64,000 nucleotides of DNA from an uncultured Selenomonadales bacterium (GTDB taxonomy: Bacteria > Bacillota > Negativicutes > Acidaminococcales > Acidaminococcaceae), in NCBI GenBank assembly GCA_900315345.1, contig OMYP01000007.1, positions 245,115 to 309,114 of the forward strand, written 5' to 3'. Numbering within the stretch: the first letter of the stretch is position 1; every line of letters starts with the position of its first letter. Positions 1 through 8,014 of the stretch are shown here, piece after piece. The translations under genes were made by a program, and so were the position numbers. Under the pieces are notes generated by a model. That model ran no database searches. It saw only the letters and a list, made by a program, of their open reading frames with translations, and was not told where the DNA came from.

Positions 1-1367
1 AGGGCGAATCGGTGGTCCGCATTATGAATGCGGTGAAATACGATTTCCTGATCCCCGGGAACCACGAATACGATTACGGCATGGACCAGTTCTTCAAACT
101 GGCCAAGATGCAGAAATCCAAATACCATTCCTGCAACTTTATCGACCTGCGTACCAACACCCTGCCCCTCGCCCCTTCCAAAATCATTAAGATTGGCGGG
201 AAAACCTTGGGCTTTGTAGGCGTAACCACTCCCCAGACCCTGAACACCTCCACCCCGAAATTCTTCCAGGACGACAAAGGAAATTACATTTACGGTTTCT
301 TTGAAGACGATACCGGTGAAAAATTATATGCCCAGATCCAGAAGACTGTAGACCAGGTCCGGAAAGACGGCGCCGAATATGTCTTCATCGTAGGGCACCT
401 GGGCATGGACGGATCCATCCCCCGGTGGGCCAGCCCGGCTATCGCACAGAACACCCGTGGCATTGACGCCATTATCGACGGCCATTCCCATGAAAAGTAT
501 GCCGTCCGTTCCGAAAAGAACCTGGACGGAAAAGACGTGCTGATCACCCAGACCGGTACCAAACTGCAGACTGTGGGCAAGCTGGTGCTGAAAGATGACG
601 GTTCCCTGGAATCCACACTGGAAACGAATCTGAAAGACACCGATAAGAAAATTGAAAAACTGATTGCCAAAGAAAACAAAAAATTTGAACCCATCCTGAA
701 CCAGCCTGTAGGCGAAACCGCCTTTGATATCCGTTCCGACAACCCGGCTGATAAAGTACGGCGGGTCCGCAACGGGGAAACCAACATGGGCGACTTCGTA
801 GCCGACGCTTATAAAAACGTACTTGATACCGACGTTGCCATCGTGAACGGCGGTTCCCTCCGGAACAATATCAAAAAAGGCGTGTTCACCTACGCCAGCC
901 TGCTGGAAGCCTTCCCCTTCGGCAACATGTGCGCGGCAGTGGAATGCAGCGGCCAGGTTCTGTTAGACGCGTTGGAATTCGGAGCTTCCAATTATCCGGA
1001 AGAACGGGGCAACTTCATGCAGGTATCCGGCATCACCTACACCATCGACTCCCGGATCCCCTCTTCCGTGAAGCTGGACGACAAAGGCAACTTTGTGGGA
1101 GTTACCGGTGAATACCGCGTCAAAGACGTAATGGTCAACGGCAAGCCCCTGGACCTGAAAGCCAACTACACCGTAGGCGGTTCCAACTACGTTCTGAAAA
1201 ACGGCGGCGACGGCAACGTAATGTTCAAAGACTGCAAACTGTTACAGGACGGACAGATTTCTGACGTTGACGCCATCATGGAATACGTGCAGAACTACCT
1301 GAACGCAAAGATCCCGGCTGAATACGAAGCCTGGGACGGACAGAAACGGATCAAGATTATTAAATAA
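1..1367 (+). CDS. 5'-nucleotidase / metallophosphatase family protein, 5' end outside window
   Basis: The frame is open from base 3, so the true start and any signal peptide lie upstream. About 454 residues remain. They hold the calcineurin-like metallophosphatase domain, with the GNHEYDYG metal-ligand block about 20 residues in and DGHSHE near 160, followed by a 5'-nucleotidase C-terminal domain with NGGSLRNN near 280 and GGDGNVMF near 400. The family hydrolyses nucleoside monophosphates or related phosphoesters, usually in the periplasm or at the surface, to salvage nucleosides and phosphate. The canonical NGGGIR is NGGSLR here, so the exact substrate is uncertain. A terminator follows the stop codon. 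The family assignment is firm; the substrate is inference. Confidence 0.9.
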   Translation, partial: GESVVRIMNAVKYDFLIPGNHEYDYGMDQFFKLAKMQKSKYHSCNFIDLRTNTLPLAPSKIIKIGGKTLGFVGVTTPQTLNTSTPKFFQDDKGNYIYGFFEDDTGEKLYAQIQKTVDQVRKDGAEYVFIVGHLGMDGSIPRWASPAIAQNTRGIDAIIDGHSHEKYAVRSEKNLDGKDVLITQTGTKLQTVGKLVLKDDGSLESTLETNLKDTDKKIEKLIAKENKKFEPILNQPVGETAFDIRSDNPADKVRRVRNGETNMGDFVADAYKNVLDTDVAIVNGGSLRNNIKKGVFTYASLLEAFPFGNMCAAVECSGQVLLDALEFGASNYPEERGNFMQVSGITYTIDSRIPSSVKLDDKGNFVGVTGEYRVKDVMVNGKPLDLKANYTVGGSNYVLKNGGDGNVMFKDCKLLQDGQISDVDAIMEYVQNYLNAKIPAEYEAWDGQKRIKIIK

Positions 1368-1433
1368 AATTAGCAGTCGCAACAATAAGCAGTACAAAAT
1401 CGAAGGGAAAAGCAAATTCCTTCACTGAATTTT

Positions 1434-1470
1434 AAAACCGGCATCCAAAAAAGAATGCCGGTTTTTTTAT
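1434..1470. terminator. Bidirectional rho-independent terminator
   Basis: The stem AAAACCGGCAT pairs with ATGCCGGTTTT across a 10-base loop and runs into a T tract. It lies between the convergent ends of the 5'-nucleotidase and nrdG genes and has A/T runs on both sides, so it can serve both strands. Confidence 0.85.
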
Positions 1471-1480
1471 TTACTGATTT

Positions 1481-2032
1481 TTATTTCCCGTCCGGTTCAA
1501 AGATGCCTTCGTTATCATCCCACAGCACAACCTCATCGCTGTGAAGGGATTTCTGCACGTCGATCACCCGCTGATTGCTGCTGCCCCGGAACCGCAGCTT
1601 CAGATCTTTTTCTTCCAGATGGAACTCCCCGTCCACCAGAATATCGGTAAGATCCAAAATCTCTTTTGTAATTTCCCAGGGGCCCAGCTTGCCTGCCAGA
1701 ATATCCTTTTCAAAATCGTAACCGGTGTAGCACCAGATGGTTTTGTCAGGATAGAGTTCCTTGAATTTTTTCATCACACGCAGCACGTCCGGCTGGTTTT
1801 CCGGTTCAAAGGGTTCGCCGCCCAAAACGGAAAGTCCTTCGATAAAATTGTGGTTGCAAGCCCGCAGCAGTTTGTCCAGCACTTCCCCGGTAAAGGGTTT
1901 TCCGTAATTGAAATCCCAGGTTTCCGGATTGAAGCAACCCCTGCAGTGATGACGGCAGCCGCTGACGAACAGCGACACCCGGACACCGGGGCCGTTAGCG
2001 ATATCGTGGCGTTTTAGCGTTGCGTAATTCAT
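1481..2032 (-). CDS. nrdG: Anaerobic ribonucleotide reductase activating protein
   Basis: This 183-residue radical SAM protein installs the glycyl radical on NrdD using S-adenosylmethionine and a [4Fe-4S] cluster. The cluster motif CRHHCRGC is visible near residues 26-33, after SLFVSG, as in NrdG. SVLGGEPFEPENQ near residue 70 is the glycine-rich SAM-binding segment. Length is typical of Firmicute NrdG. The ATG has an upstream GGAAGTG at good spacing. It follows nrdD by about 100 bases on the same strand and is probably co-transcribed from the nrdD promoter. Its presence supports anaerobic dNTP synthesis. Confidence 0.95.
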   Translation of the reverse strand: MNYATLKRHDIANGPGVRVSLFVSGCRHHCRGCFNPETWDFNYGKPFTGEVLDKLLRACNHNFIEGLSVLGGEPFEPENQPDVLRVMKKFKELYPDKTIWCYTGYDFEKDILAGKLGPWEITKEILDLTDILVDGEFHLEEKDLKLRFRGSSNQRVIDVQKSLHSDEVVLWDDNEGIFEPDGK

Positions 2033-2135
2033 ATAGTTTCACTTCCTCTGTAAAAATCTTTTGAAAGTCGCAGCCTGTAAAAAATTCTGCAGGGCTGCAT
2101 TTATTTTCTATTCCCTCGCAACTTGCGATTTATTT

Positions 2136-4262
2136 TTACAGATGCAATACCCGGGCTTTGATTTCTTTCGTCTTGCCTACGTTCCAGAAATTTTCTCCCA
2201 GATATCCGCAGGTGCGGCGGGTCACGTTCATCTTAGCGTGGTCCTTGTTATGGCACTGGGGGCATTCCCACTCGTTGTCATCGTTGATCATGATCTCCCC
2301 GTCATAGCCGCAGACCATGCAGTAGTCGGATTTGGTATTGAATTCCGCATACTGGATGTGGTCGTAAATAAACTGCACGGTAGCTTCCAGGGCTTTGGGG
2401 TTGTTCTGCATGTTGGGAATTTCCACATAGCTGATGGCGCCGCCGGAGGACAGCTTCTGGAATTCGCTTTCGAATTCGAATTTGGAGAAGGCGTCGATGT
2501 TTTCCCGCACGTCCACATGATAGGAATTGGTGTAATAGCCTTTATCGGTAATATCTTTAATGGTACCGAAACGTTCTTTATCAACCCGGGCAAAACGGTA
2601 GCACAGGGATTCCGCCGGAGTTCCGTATAAAGCAAAGCCGATGTTGGTCTCGGCCCTCCACCGGTTGCAGGTCTCCCGCAGATGCTTCATAACCCGCAGG
2701 GCGAAGTCCTTGCCTTCCGGCGTGGTATGGCTGCAGCCTTTCACTGCCTTGGTCATTTCATACAGGCCGATATAGCCCAGGGAAATGGAAGAGTACCCGC
2801 CGAACAGATACTTGTCAATCTTCTCCCCTTTACCCAGACGGGCAATGGCGCCGTACTGCCAGTGGATGGGGCTTACGTCAGAGCGTACGCCCAGCAGCGC
2901 GTTGTGACGGCACATGATGGCTTCGAAGCAAAGGGCCAGCCGTTCGTCCAGCAGCTTCCAGAATTTTTCTTCATCCCCGCCGGACAAAATACCGATCTGG
3001 GGCAGGTTGATGGAGACCACGCCCTGGTTAAAGCGGCCTTCAAATTTATAATTTCCGTTTTCATCCTTCCAGGGAGCCAGGAAGCTGCGGCAACCCATGG
3101 GGCTGAACACGTTGCCTTCGTAATTTTCCCGCATCTTCTTGGCGGAAATGTAATCGGGATACATCCGCTTGGCACTGCATTTTACCGCCAGATGGGTCAG
3201 GTAATCGTATTTACCGCCTTTCAGGCAGTTGTTTTCATCCAGCACATAAACCAATTTTGGGAAAGCCGGCGTTACGTAAACGCCCTTTTCGTTTTTAATT
3301 CCCTGCAGGCGCTGCCGGATGATCTCTTCGATGATCATGGCGTTTTCTTCAATATAGGGATCGTCTTCCCGCAGATACAGGAACAACGTCACAAAAGGAG
3401 ACTGACCGTTGGTGGTCATCAGGGTGTTGATCTGATACTGGATAGTCTGGACCCCGGCCTTCAGTTCTTCCCGCAGCCGTTCGTCCACCACGGCTTCCAG
3501 AATTTTCGGGTCAACATTTTCGCCCAGGGTCTCAATGGCCCGTTTCATAAATTTATCCCGGCTCCGGCGCAGGTATTTGCCCAAATGACGCACATCCACA
3601 GACTGGCCGCCGTACTGGCTGGAAGCTACGGAAGCGATGATCTGGGTCATCACGTTGCAGGCAACCTGGAAGCTTCTGGGAGATTCGATCATCTTCCCGT
3701 TCATAACGGTGCCGTTATCCAGCATGTCCCCGATGTTGATCAGGCAGCAGTTGAAGATGGGCTGGATAAAATAATCCATGTCATGGAAATGAAGTACCCC
3801 TTCTTCATGGGCTTTGGCGATCTTTTCCGGAAGGATCACCCGGCGGGTCAGATCCTTGGAAACTTCCCCGGCGATCAGATCCCGCTGGGTAGAAGCCATG
3901 ATGGCATTCTTGTTGCTGTTTTCTTCCATAACGTCCTTGTTGCTGTTACGGATCAGCGTAAGGATGGATTCGTCGGTAGTATTGGACTTACGCACCAGGG
4001 CCCGGCGGTAACGGTAAATGATATAGGCCTTGGCCAGATCGAACTTGCCCGCTTCCTGAAGCTGGCGCTCTACAATGTCCTGGATATCCTCCACCAGCAG
4101 GCGGGGACGGTTTTTCCCGTGGACGTATTCCGCAATTTCCTTAATTTTACTTTCCTCAATGCGGCATCCCTCTTCTACTGCAGCGTTTGCCTTTTCAATG
4201 GCCACCACAATTTTCTGGGGATCAAAATCAACCGTCGTACCGTCGCGTTTAATTACCTTCAT
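2136..4262 (-). CDS. nrdD: Anaerobic (class III) ribonucleoside-triphosphate reductase
   Basis: This 708-residue enzyme reduces ribonucleoside triphosphates to deoxyribonucleotides with a glycyl radical. An ATP-cone occupies about the first 95 residues (MKVIKRDGTTVDFD). The C terminus has paired CMVCG and CPQCHN cysteines for the structural zinc site, then RRTCGYLGEN, which contains the glycyl-radical glycine. The frame extends 56 codons further upstream, but GGAGG nine bases before the ATG at 4262 and alignment to the ATP-cone start fix this start. Upstream lie a TTTACA-N17-TACAAT promoter, NrdR-like boxes and three DnaA boxes, so dATP/ATP status and replication initiation may both control it. 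Confidence 0.97.
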   Translation of the reverse strand: MKVIKRDGTTVDFDPQKIVVAIEKANAAVEEGCRIEESKIKEIAEYVHGKNRPRLLVEDIQDIVERQLQEAGKFDLAKAYIIYRYRRALVRKSNTTDESILTLIRNSNKDVMEENSNKNAIMASTQRDLIAGEVSKDLTRRVILPEKIAKAHEEGVLHFHDMDYFIQPIFNCCLINIGDMLDNGTVMNGKMIESPRSFQVACNVMTQIIASVASSQYGGQSVDVRHLGKYLRRSRDKFMKRAIETLGENVDPKILEAVVDERLREELKAGVQTIQYQINTLMTTNGQSPFVTLFLYLREDDPYIEENAMIIEEIIRQRLQGIKNEKGVYVTPAFPKLVYVLDENNCLKGGKYDYLTHLAVKCSAKRMYPDYISAKKMRENYEGNVFSPMGCRSFLAPWKDENGNYKFEGRFNQGVVSINLPQIGILSGGDEEKFWKLLDERLALCFEAIMCRHNALLGVRSDVSPIHWQYGAIARLGKGEKIDKYLFGGYSSISLGYIGLYEMTKAVKGCSHTTPEGKDFALRVMKHLRETCNRWRAETNIGFALYGTPAESLCYRFARVDKERFGTIKDITDKGYYTNSYHVDVRENIDAFSKFEFESEFQKLSSGGAISYVEIPNMQNNPKALEATVQFIYDHIQYAEFNTKSDYCMVCGYDGEIMINDDNEWECPQCHNKDHAKMNVTRRTCGYLGENFWNVGKTKEIKARVLHL

Positions 4263-4427
4263 GCCACAAAATCCTCCCTGAATTACTGACTCTCTGTTTT
4301 CTTTTTCCGCACCGTCTTCACGATACAAGCTCACGTTCTCTGCTTTTCCATGACGCGGCAAAGCCGCAAACACCTTATGTTGTATCATACAGAATCTGTT
4401 TGCCACTGAAGCTCTGACAAACAGATT

Positions 4428-4474
4428 CATAGATATTGTAGCATGTTCCGCAGTGCTTGTAAACTATATATTGT
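4428..4474 (-). promoter_or_regulatory. nrdD promoter with overlapping NrdR-like boxes
   Basis: On the minus strand, TTTACA (4458-4463) and TACAAT (4435-4440) are separated by exactly 17 bases. Core ACAATATATAGT (4463-4474) matches the NrdR box and overlaps the -35. A weaker core, ACAATATCTATG (4428-4439), covers the -10. Repression by NrdR-nucleotide complexes is the expected role. The two cores are 35 bases apart, a little more than the usual 31-32, so the weaker box is uncertain. Confidence 0.6.
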
Positions 4475-4534
4475 TGTCTGTAATAAAAATTTTCTTTTTT
4501 GCTGTCAATATCTTGTGGTTTGTAAACAGGGTTC

Positions 4535-4565
4535 TGTGGATAACGTGTGGATAAGGTGTGGATAA
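4535..4565. promoter_or_regulatory. Three perfect DnaA boxes, 11-base phased
   Basis: TGTGGATAA occurs at 4535-4543, 4546-4554 and 4557-4565. It is the exact complement of the consensus DnaA box TTATCCACA. The three copies share one orientation and an 11-base period, so they lie on the same helix face. They end about 60 bases upstream of the nrdD -35. A regulatory DnaA array is likely, by analogy with DnaA control of nrdAB in Escherichia coli. An origin role cannot be excluded. Confidence 0.75.
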
Positions 4566-4588
4566 ATTGAGATTTATCTGTGACTAAA

Positions 4589-4738
4589 TTTATGCAGCAA
4601 GGGAAAGGCGTGAGCAAACCGTCGGAGGCGATTGCGTCATTCCATGAGATGAAATTCGCCGTCGTGGCGAGACTGTTTGAGGGGCGAAGCCCCGAGTTTC
4701 GAAGCCACAGGCGAATGAGTCCATGGAATAGCAATCGC
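4589..4738. repeat. Dispersed foldback repeat, copy A (core conserved)
   Basis: About 150 bases match 39487-39636 almost base for base, with only a handful of differences. The arms are mutually inverted: GCGATTGC...TTCCATG pairs with CATGGAATAGCAATCGC, and ATTCGCC pairs with GGCGAAT. They flank a central hairpin, GGGGC-GAA-GCCCC. The outer ends are diverged compared with copy B. There is no coding capacity with a ribosome binding site. It sits between the nrdD control region and ecfT. Confidence 0.85.
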
Positions 4739-4799
4739 AAAAATAAAACAGCCGCAGACAAAACCCGCGACTGTTACAATAAACGATTTACATTTTAAC

Positions 4800-5471
4800 T
4801 CAGAACAAAAACTTTTTCCAAAACGGATAGCTGCTCAGCACAATTACAATGACAAGCACCACGAAATCCACAATGGTAAAGGGTTCCTTCGGCATATTTT
4901 TGTAGGTGTTGGCCCCAAAACCCCGCAGCTCCATAGAAAGGGCTAGGGTCTCAGACTTGGCTACCGCCCGCATTACCAGGGGACGGATCACAACCACGTA
5001 GGACAACAGCCGCTTTAGCGCGTTGCCCCGGTTGGAATAGCCCCGGCAGGACTGAGCGTCCAAAGTTACCGTGCTGTCTTCCAGAAAGTTAGGTACAAAC
5101 CGCAGGGCCGCCGTCAGCATGAAAGCGTATTCCACCGGCAGATGGAACCGGTCCACCAGTGCCTTGGCGATGCTTTGGATTCGCGTAGTGGCCAGCATGC
5201 ACAGGAAGGCCAGAGTCATGACCAGCATCCGCAGGCCGCCGAACAATGACACATTCAGAGGCGAACCGAACAGCAGCTGCAGCAGTATCATCATTCCCGT
5301 AAACACGCCCAGCCCGCCGATGGCAGCCAGCATGGTCTTGCTTCGCTTGATGTACAGCAGCAGCACCAGCTGCAGCACTAAAATGGTTGCTACCGCTTCC
5401 AGCGGCAGGATAAATACCCAGGCCGTCACCGCCAGAGTTACGATGATCCAGGTGAAGGCATTCAGTTTCAT
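4800..5471 (-). CDS. ecfT: ECF transporter transmembrane component (EcfT)
   Basis: This 223-residue membrane protein couples the two ATPases to the substrate-binding S component. The N-terminal half is strongly hydrophobic, with several membrane segments. Two coupling-helix arginine-glycine motifs occur in the cytoplasmic domain, SCRGYSNRG near residue 142 and ELRGFGA near 185, as in EcfT proteins. It is the last gene of a four-gene operon, one base after the upstream ATPase gene. The complete local set (S, A, A', T) indicates a dedicated rather than shared ECF module. Substrate is unknown. Confidence 0.9.
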   Translation of the reverse strand: MKLNAFTWIIVTLAVTAWVFILPLEAVATILVLQLVLLLYIKRSKTMLAAIGGLGVFTGMMILLQLLFGSPLNVSLFGGLRMLVMTLAFLCMLATTRIQSIAKALVDRFHLPVEYAFMLTAALRFVPNFLEDSTVTLDAQSCRGYSNRGNALKRLLSYVVVIRPLVMRAVAKSETLALSMELRGFGANTYKNMPKEPFTIVDFVVLVIVIVLSSYPFWKKFLF

Positions 5472-5472
5472 A

Positions 5473-6273
5473 TCAGAATCCCTCCTTCCGGATTGCGTCG
5501 CAGAACTCGCCGCAGGTTGCGGCGGAAACGCCCAGGGCGGAGGCCAGCACGGAAACCGTAGGACGCCTCAGCCCCCAGCGTTCTACAGGCTGGTTGCCTT
5601 CAAAGAGTTCCTTAGGCGTGCCGCTGAACACAAGATGTCCGTCAGTCAGTACTATGGCCCGTCTGGCATATTGCCGCACCACGTTCATATCATGGGTGAT
5701 CAGGATAATCGTAGTTCCCTTTTCTTCGTTCAGGGCTTTCAGATATTCCAGCATGGCTCCCTGTTCCGCCGCATCCTGGCCGTTGGTAATTTCATCCAAA
5801 ATCAGCATACGCGGGTTCAGGGCCAGGGCCGCTGCCACCCCCAGCCGCCGTTTCTGGCCGAAAGAAAGGACACGGGGATATTTCGCTTCCAGCCCTTTCA
5901 GTCCCATGGCCTGCAGGGCCGCTTTAACATTTTCCTTCACATTTGCTTCCGGCAGTTTTTTCACACGGGGCCCGTAGGCTACTTCTTCGTAAACCGTATC
6001 AGCCAGAATCTGCAGGTCCGGGTTCTGGAACACATACCCGACCTTATCCGCCAGATCTGCCGGTTCATAGTTTACAATATCTTCCCCGTCAACCAAAATC
6101 TGCCCGCTGCGGGGATGGTCCAGGGCCATGAACAGCCGGGACAGGGTGGTCTTTCCGCTGCCGTTGTGCCCCAGCAGGGCCACGAACTCGCCGTCTTCGA
6201 TTTTGCAGTTGATGTCGAACAGTACCGGAATACCGCGGCGATAGGCAAAGTTGATCTCTTTTGCTTCAATCAT
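5473..6273 (-). CDS. ECF transporter ATP-binding protein (EcfA, second copy)
   Basis: This 266-residue ABC ATPase powers vitamin or micronutrient uptake as a heterodimer with the preceding ATPase. Walker A GHNGSGKTT lies near residues 35-43. LSFGQKRRLG replaces the LSGGQ signature, a form common in ECF ATPases. Walker B LILDEITNG and the switch histidine ITHD follow. The start overlaps the previous gene's stop by four bases, which implies translational coupling. Confidence 0.93.
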   Translation of the reverse strand: MIEAKEINFAYRRGIPVLFDINCKIEDGEFVALLGHNGSGKTTLSRLFMALDHPRSGQILVDGEDIVNYEPADLADKVGYVFQNPDLQILADTVYEEVAYGPRVKKLPEANVKENVKAALQAMGLKGLEAKYPRVLSFGQKRRLGVAAALALNPRMLILDEITNGQDAAEQGAMLEYLKALNEEKGTTIILITHDMNVVRQYARRAIVLTDGHLVFSGTPKELFEGNQPVERWGLRRPTVSVLASALGVSAATCGEFCDAIRKEGF

Positions 6274-7133
6274 GCCCTCACCCCTTTTCCAAAACCTCTG
6301 GCCTTAAGTTCTTTTACAGCCTCATCTTCCGATCTCCACAAAGCAAACTTCTGCTGTGTTTTTTCTTCCATATTACATTTTATCTGCCACAGGTCAGGCA
6401 GCAGGGGACGCAGTTCTGCATCTTCGTAAATGCAGGAGACCACGTCTTCGCATTTTCCCTGTGCGGCAACTTCACCGTTTTTGATTGCTATCAGATCGGT
6501 CACAAAGGGCAGGACAAATTCCACCCGGTGTTCTACCACAATAAATGTAGTGCCGTATTCTTCCCGGATCTTGCCTAACAATTTATACAGGCTTTCCCCT
6601 CCGTCCGGGTCCATAGCGCTGACAGGCTCATCCAGTACAATTACTTCCGGATGCACTGCCAGCAGGGAGGCCAAAGCCAGACGCTGCCGCTGCCCGCCGG
6701 ACAGTTCGTCCAGCTGGTAGCTTTCCCGGCCGGGCAGTCCTACATCTTCCAGGGCCTTGCGGGTCCGTTCCTCGGCTTCTTCCGGGGGGAATCCGTGATT
6801 CTGCAGGCTGAAGGCCACTTCCTCCCCTGCCGTCAGGGAAACCAGCTGGCTTTCGTAATCTTCCAGCATCAGTCCCACCTTCATGGCCAGGTCCGAAACT
6901 TTTTTCCCTTTGGTAGTTTCCCCCAGCACTTTCACATCCCCTGCGTAATCGCCGCCTGTATAATAAGGGATGATGCCGGTGATTGATTTGCAGAGAGTTG
7001 TTTTCCCTGCGCCGCTGGGCCCGATGATAACGGTAAAAGAACCTTTTTCTATTTCCAGATTGATATCTTTCAGAACCAGATCGGAGCGGAGGTATTTAAA
7101 ATAAAAATCCGTAACGGAAACTACAGAATTCAT
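6270..7133 (-). CDS. ECF transporter ATP-binding protein (EcfA, first copy)
   Basis: This 287-residue ABC ATPase has Walker A GPSGAGKTT near residue 38, signature LSGGQRQR near 143, Walker B VIVLDEPVSAMD, and the switch histidine in VVEHR. It is a partner of the next ATPase and has about 20 more residues. It overlaps the S-component gene by four bases (ATGA) and the next ATPase by four. ECF systems of Firmicutes use such non-identical ATPase pairs. Confidence 0.93.
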   Translation of the reverse strand: MNSVVSVTDFYFKYLRSDLVLKDINLEIEKGSFTVIIGPSGAGKTTLCKSITGIIPYYTGGDYAGDVKVLGETTKGKKVSDLAMKVGLMLEDYESQLVSLTAGEEVAFSLQNHGFPPEEAEERTRKALEDVGLPGRESYQLDELSGGQRQRLALASLLAVHPEVIVLDEPVSAMDPDGGESLYKLLGKIREEYGTTFIVVEHRVEFVLPFVTDLIAIKNGEVAAQGKCEDVVSCIYEDAELRPLLPDLWQIKCNMEEKTQQKFALWRSEDEAVKELKARGFGKGVRA

Positions 7134-7735
7134 TTATCCTCTCCTCCTTCCTGGGCGTAGAACAGTTTTTTCACAGGCTTAAAGAGCCCGAAGGTAATCA
7201 GTCCGTTAAGGACGCCTACTACCGCAACTACAGGCAGCATGGCGAAGATCCATACCCGGAGGGGAAGACCCAGTACCAATTTCAAAATAAAAGTGAATAC
7301 GCTGCCGGAAGCAAAGGTGGCGGCAAAACCGGTAATGAAAGGAACCAGGCGCCAGTTGCCCATATGGCACGCTACAAATGCCTTCACCAGAAGGCAGCAG
7401 GTGGTGGCGCCGCACAGTTCGCTGGCAATATTTCCCAAGGGGAACGCGGATTTAGACGAAGGAACCAGGGTCAGCCCCGCAATAAACCCGATGCCGATAG
7501 CCCGGGTCAGGGGCGGACGGGTCAGATTGATGACGATGGCATACATGGCGATGGTCCAGTTAGGCGTTACGCCGCCTACGTTAGGACTCACCGTATGTAA
7601 AATAATCCCGATGGCAAACAGCATGGCAGTGATAGCCACCCAGCGATATCCTTCCTGGTTGGCTTCCACATGGGTCAGCGCTGGCATCGGCTTCTGCTGT
7701 TCTTCCGCAGTCGCGGCAATAATTTTTTCTTCCAT
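7130..7735 (-). CDS. ECF transporter substrate-binding S component, substrate unknown
   Basis: This small, very hydrophobic protein of 201 residues has five or six membrane segments and a polar N-terminal tail of about 30 residues. Position at the head of an operon with two ECF ATPases and EcfT identifies it as the S component. I do not recognise a vitamin-specific family; conserved-looking blocks are NWTIAMYAIVINLTRPP and PSSKSAFPLGNIASE. The ATG at 7735 has GGAG seven bases upstream and is preferred over an in-frame ATG eight codons earlier. No riboswitch is evident in the AT-rich 5' region. Confidence 0.8.
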   Translation of the reverse strand: MEEKIIAATAEEQQKPMPALTHVEANQEGYRWVAITAMLFAIGIILHTVSPNVGGVTPNWTIAMYAIVINLTRPPLTRAIGIGFIAGLTLVPSSKSAFPLGNIASELCGATTCCLLVKAFVACHMGNWRLVPFITGFAATFASGSVFTFILKLVLGLPLRVWIFAMLPVVAVVGVLNGLITFGLFKPVKKLFYAQEGGEDK

Positions 7736-8014
7736 AAACAAACTCCGTTCATTCCTCACTCAGCAATACAAAGAATCATGCAAATGCTGTTTCCATATTC
7801 TTCTAATTGTTTTTACAACTGTTTTAAAAAAGGAAATATACAATTATTATATATCACAACACTCTTGAAGTCTATCTTTATTCATCTTGAACCGTAATAA
7901 TATTTAGGTAATCTATAGAATTTGATTTTGAGTTGTGATACAATTTTAGCAAATTATTGACAAATGAATTTTTTATTTCGTGCTTTGTTTTTTAGAAAGG
8001 ATCCTCCCCCGTTT

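Noticed and set aside
2682..4289. Long open frame on the plus strand opposite nrdD (535 residues)
   Set aside because: It is antisense to the firmly identified nrdD, has no ribosome binding site, and its product lacks any recognisable domain. It is a by-product of codon bias.
4535..4565. Interpreting the DnaA boxes as oriC
   Set aside because: Only three boxes, no AT-rich unwinding element and no dnaA gene nearby. A regulatory array is simpler, although the neighbouring gene order can be origin-proximal.
4375..4761. Minus-strand frame across nrdD control region and repeat copy A
   Set aside because: The conserved part is nucleotide-level repeat sequence. The frame has no ribosome binding site and differs in length from the frame in copy B.
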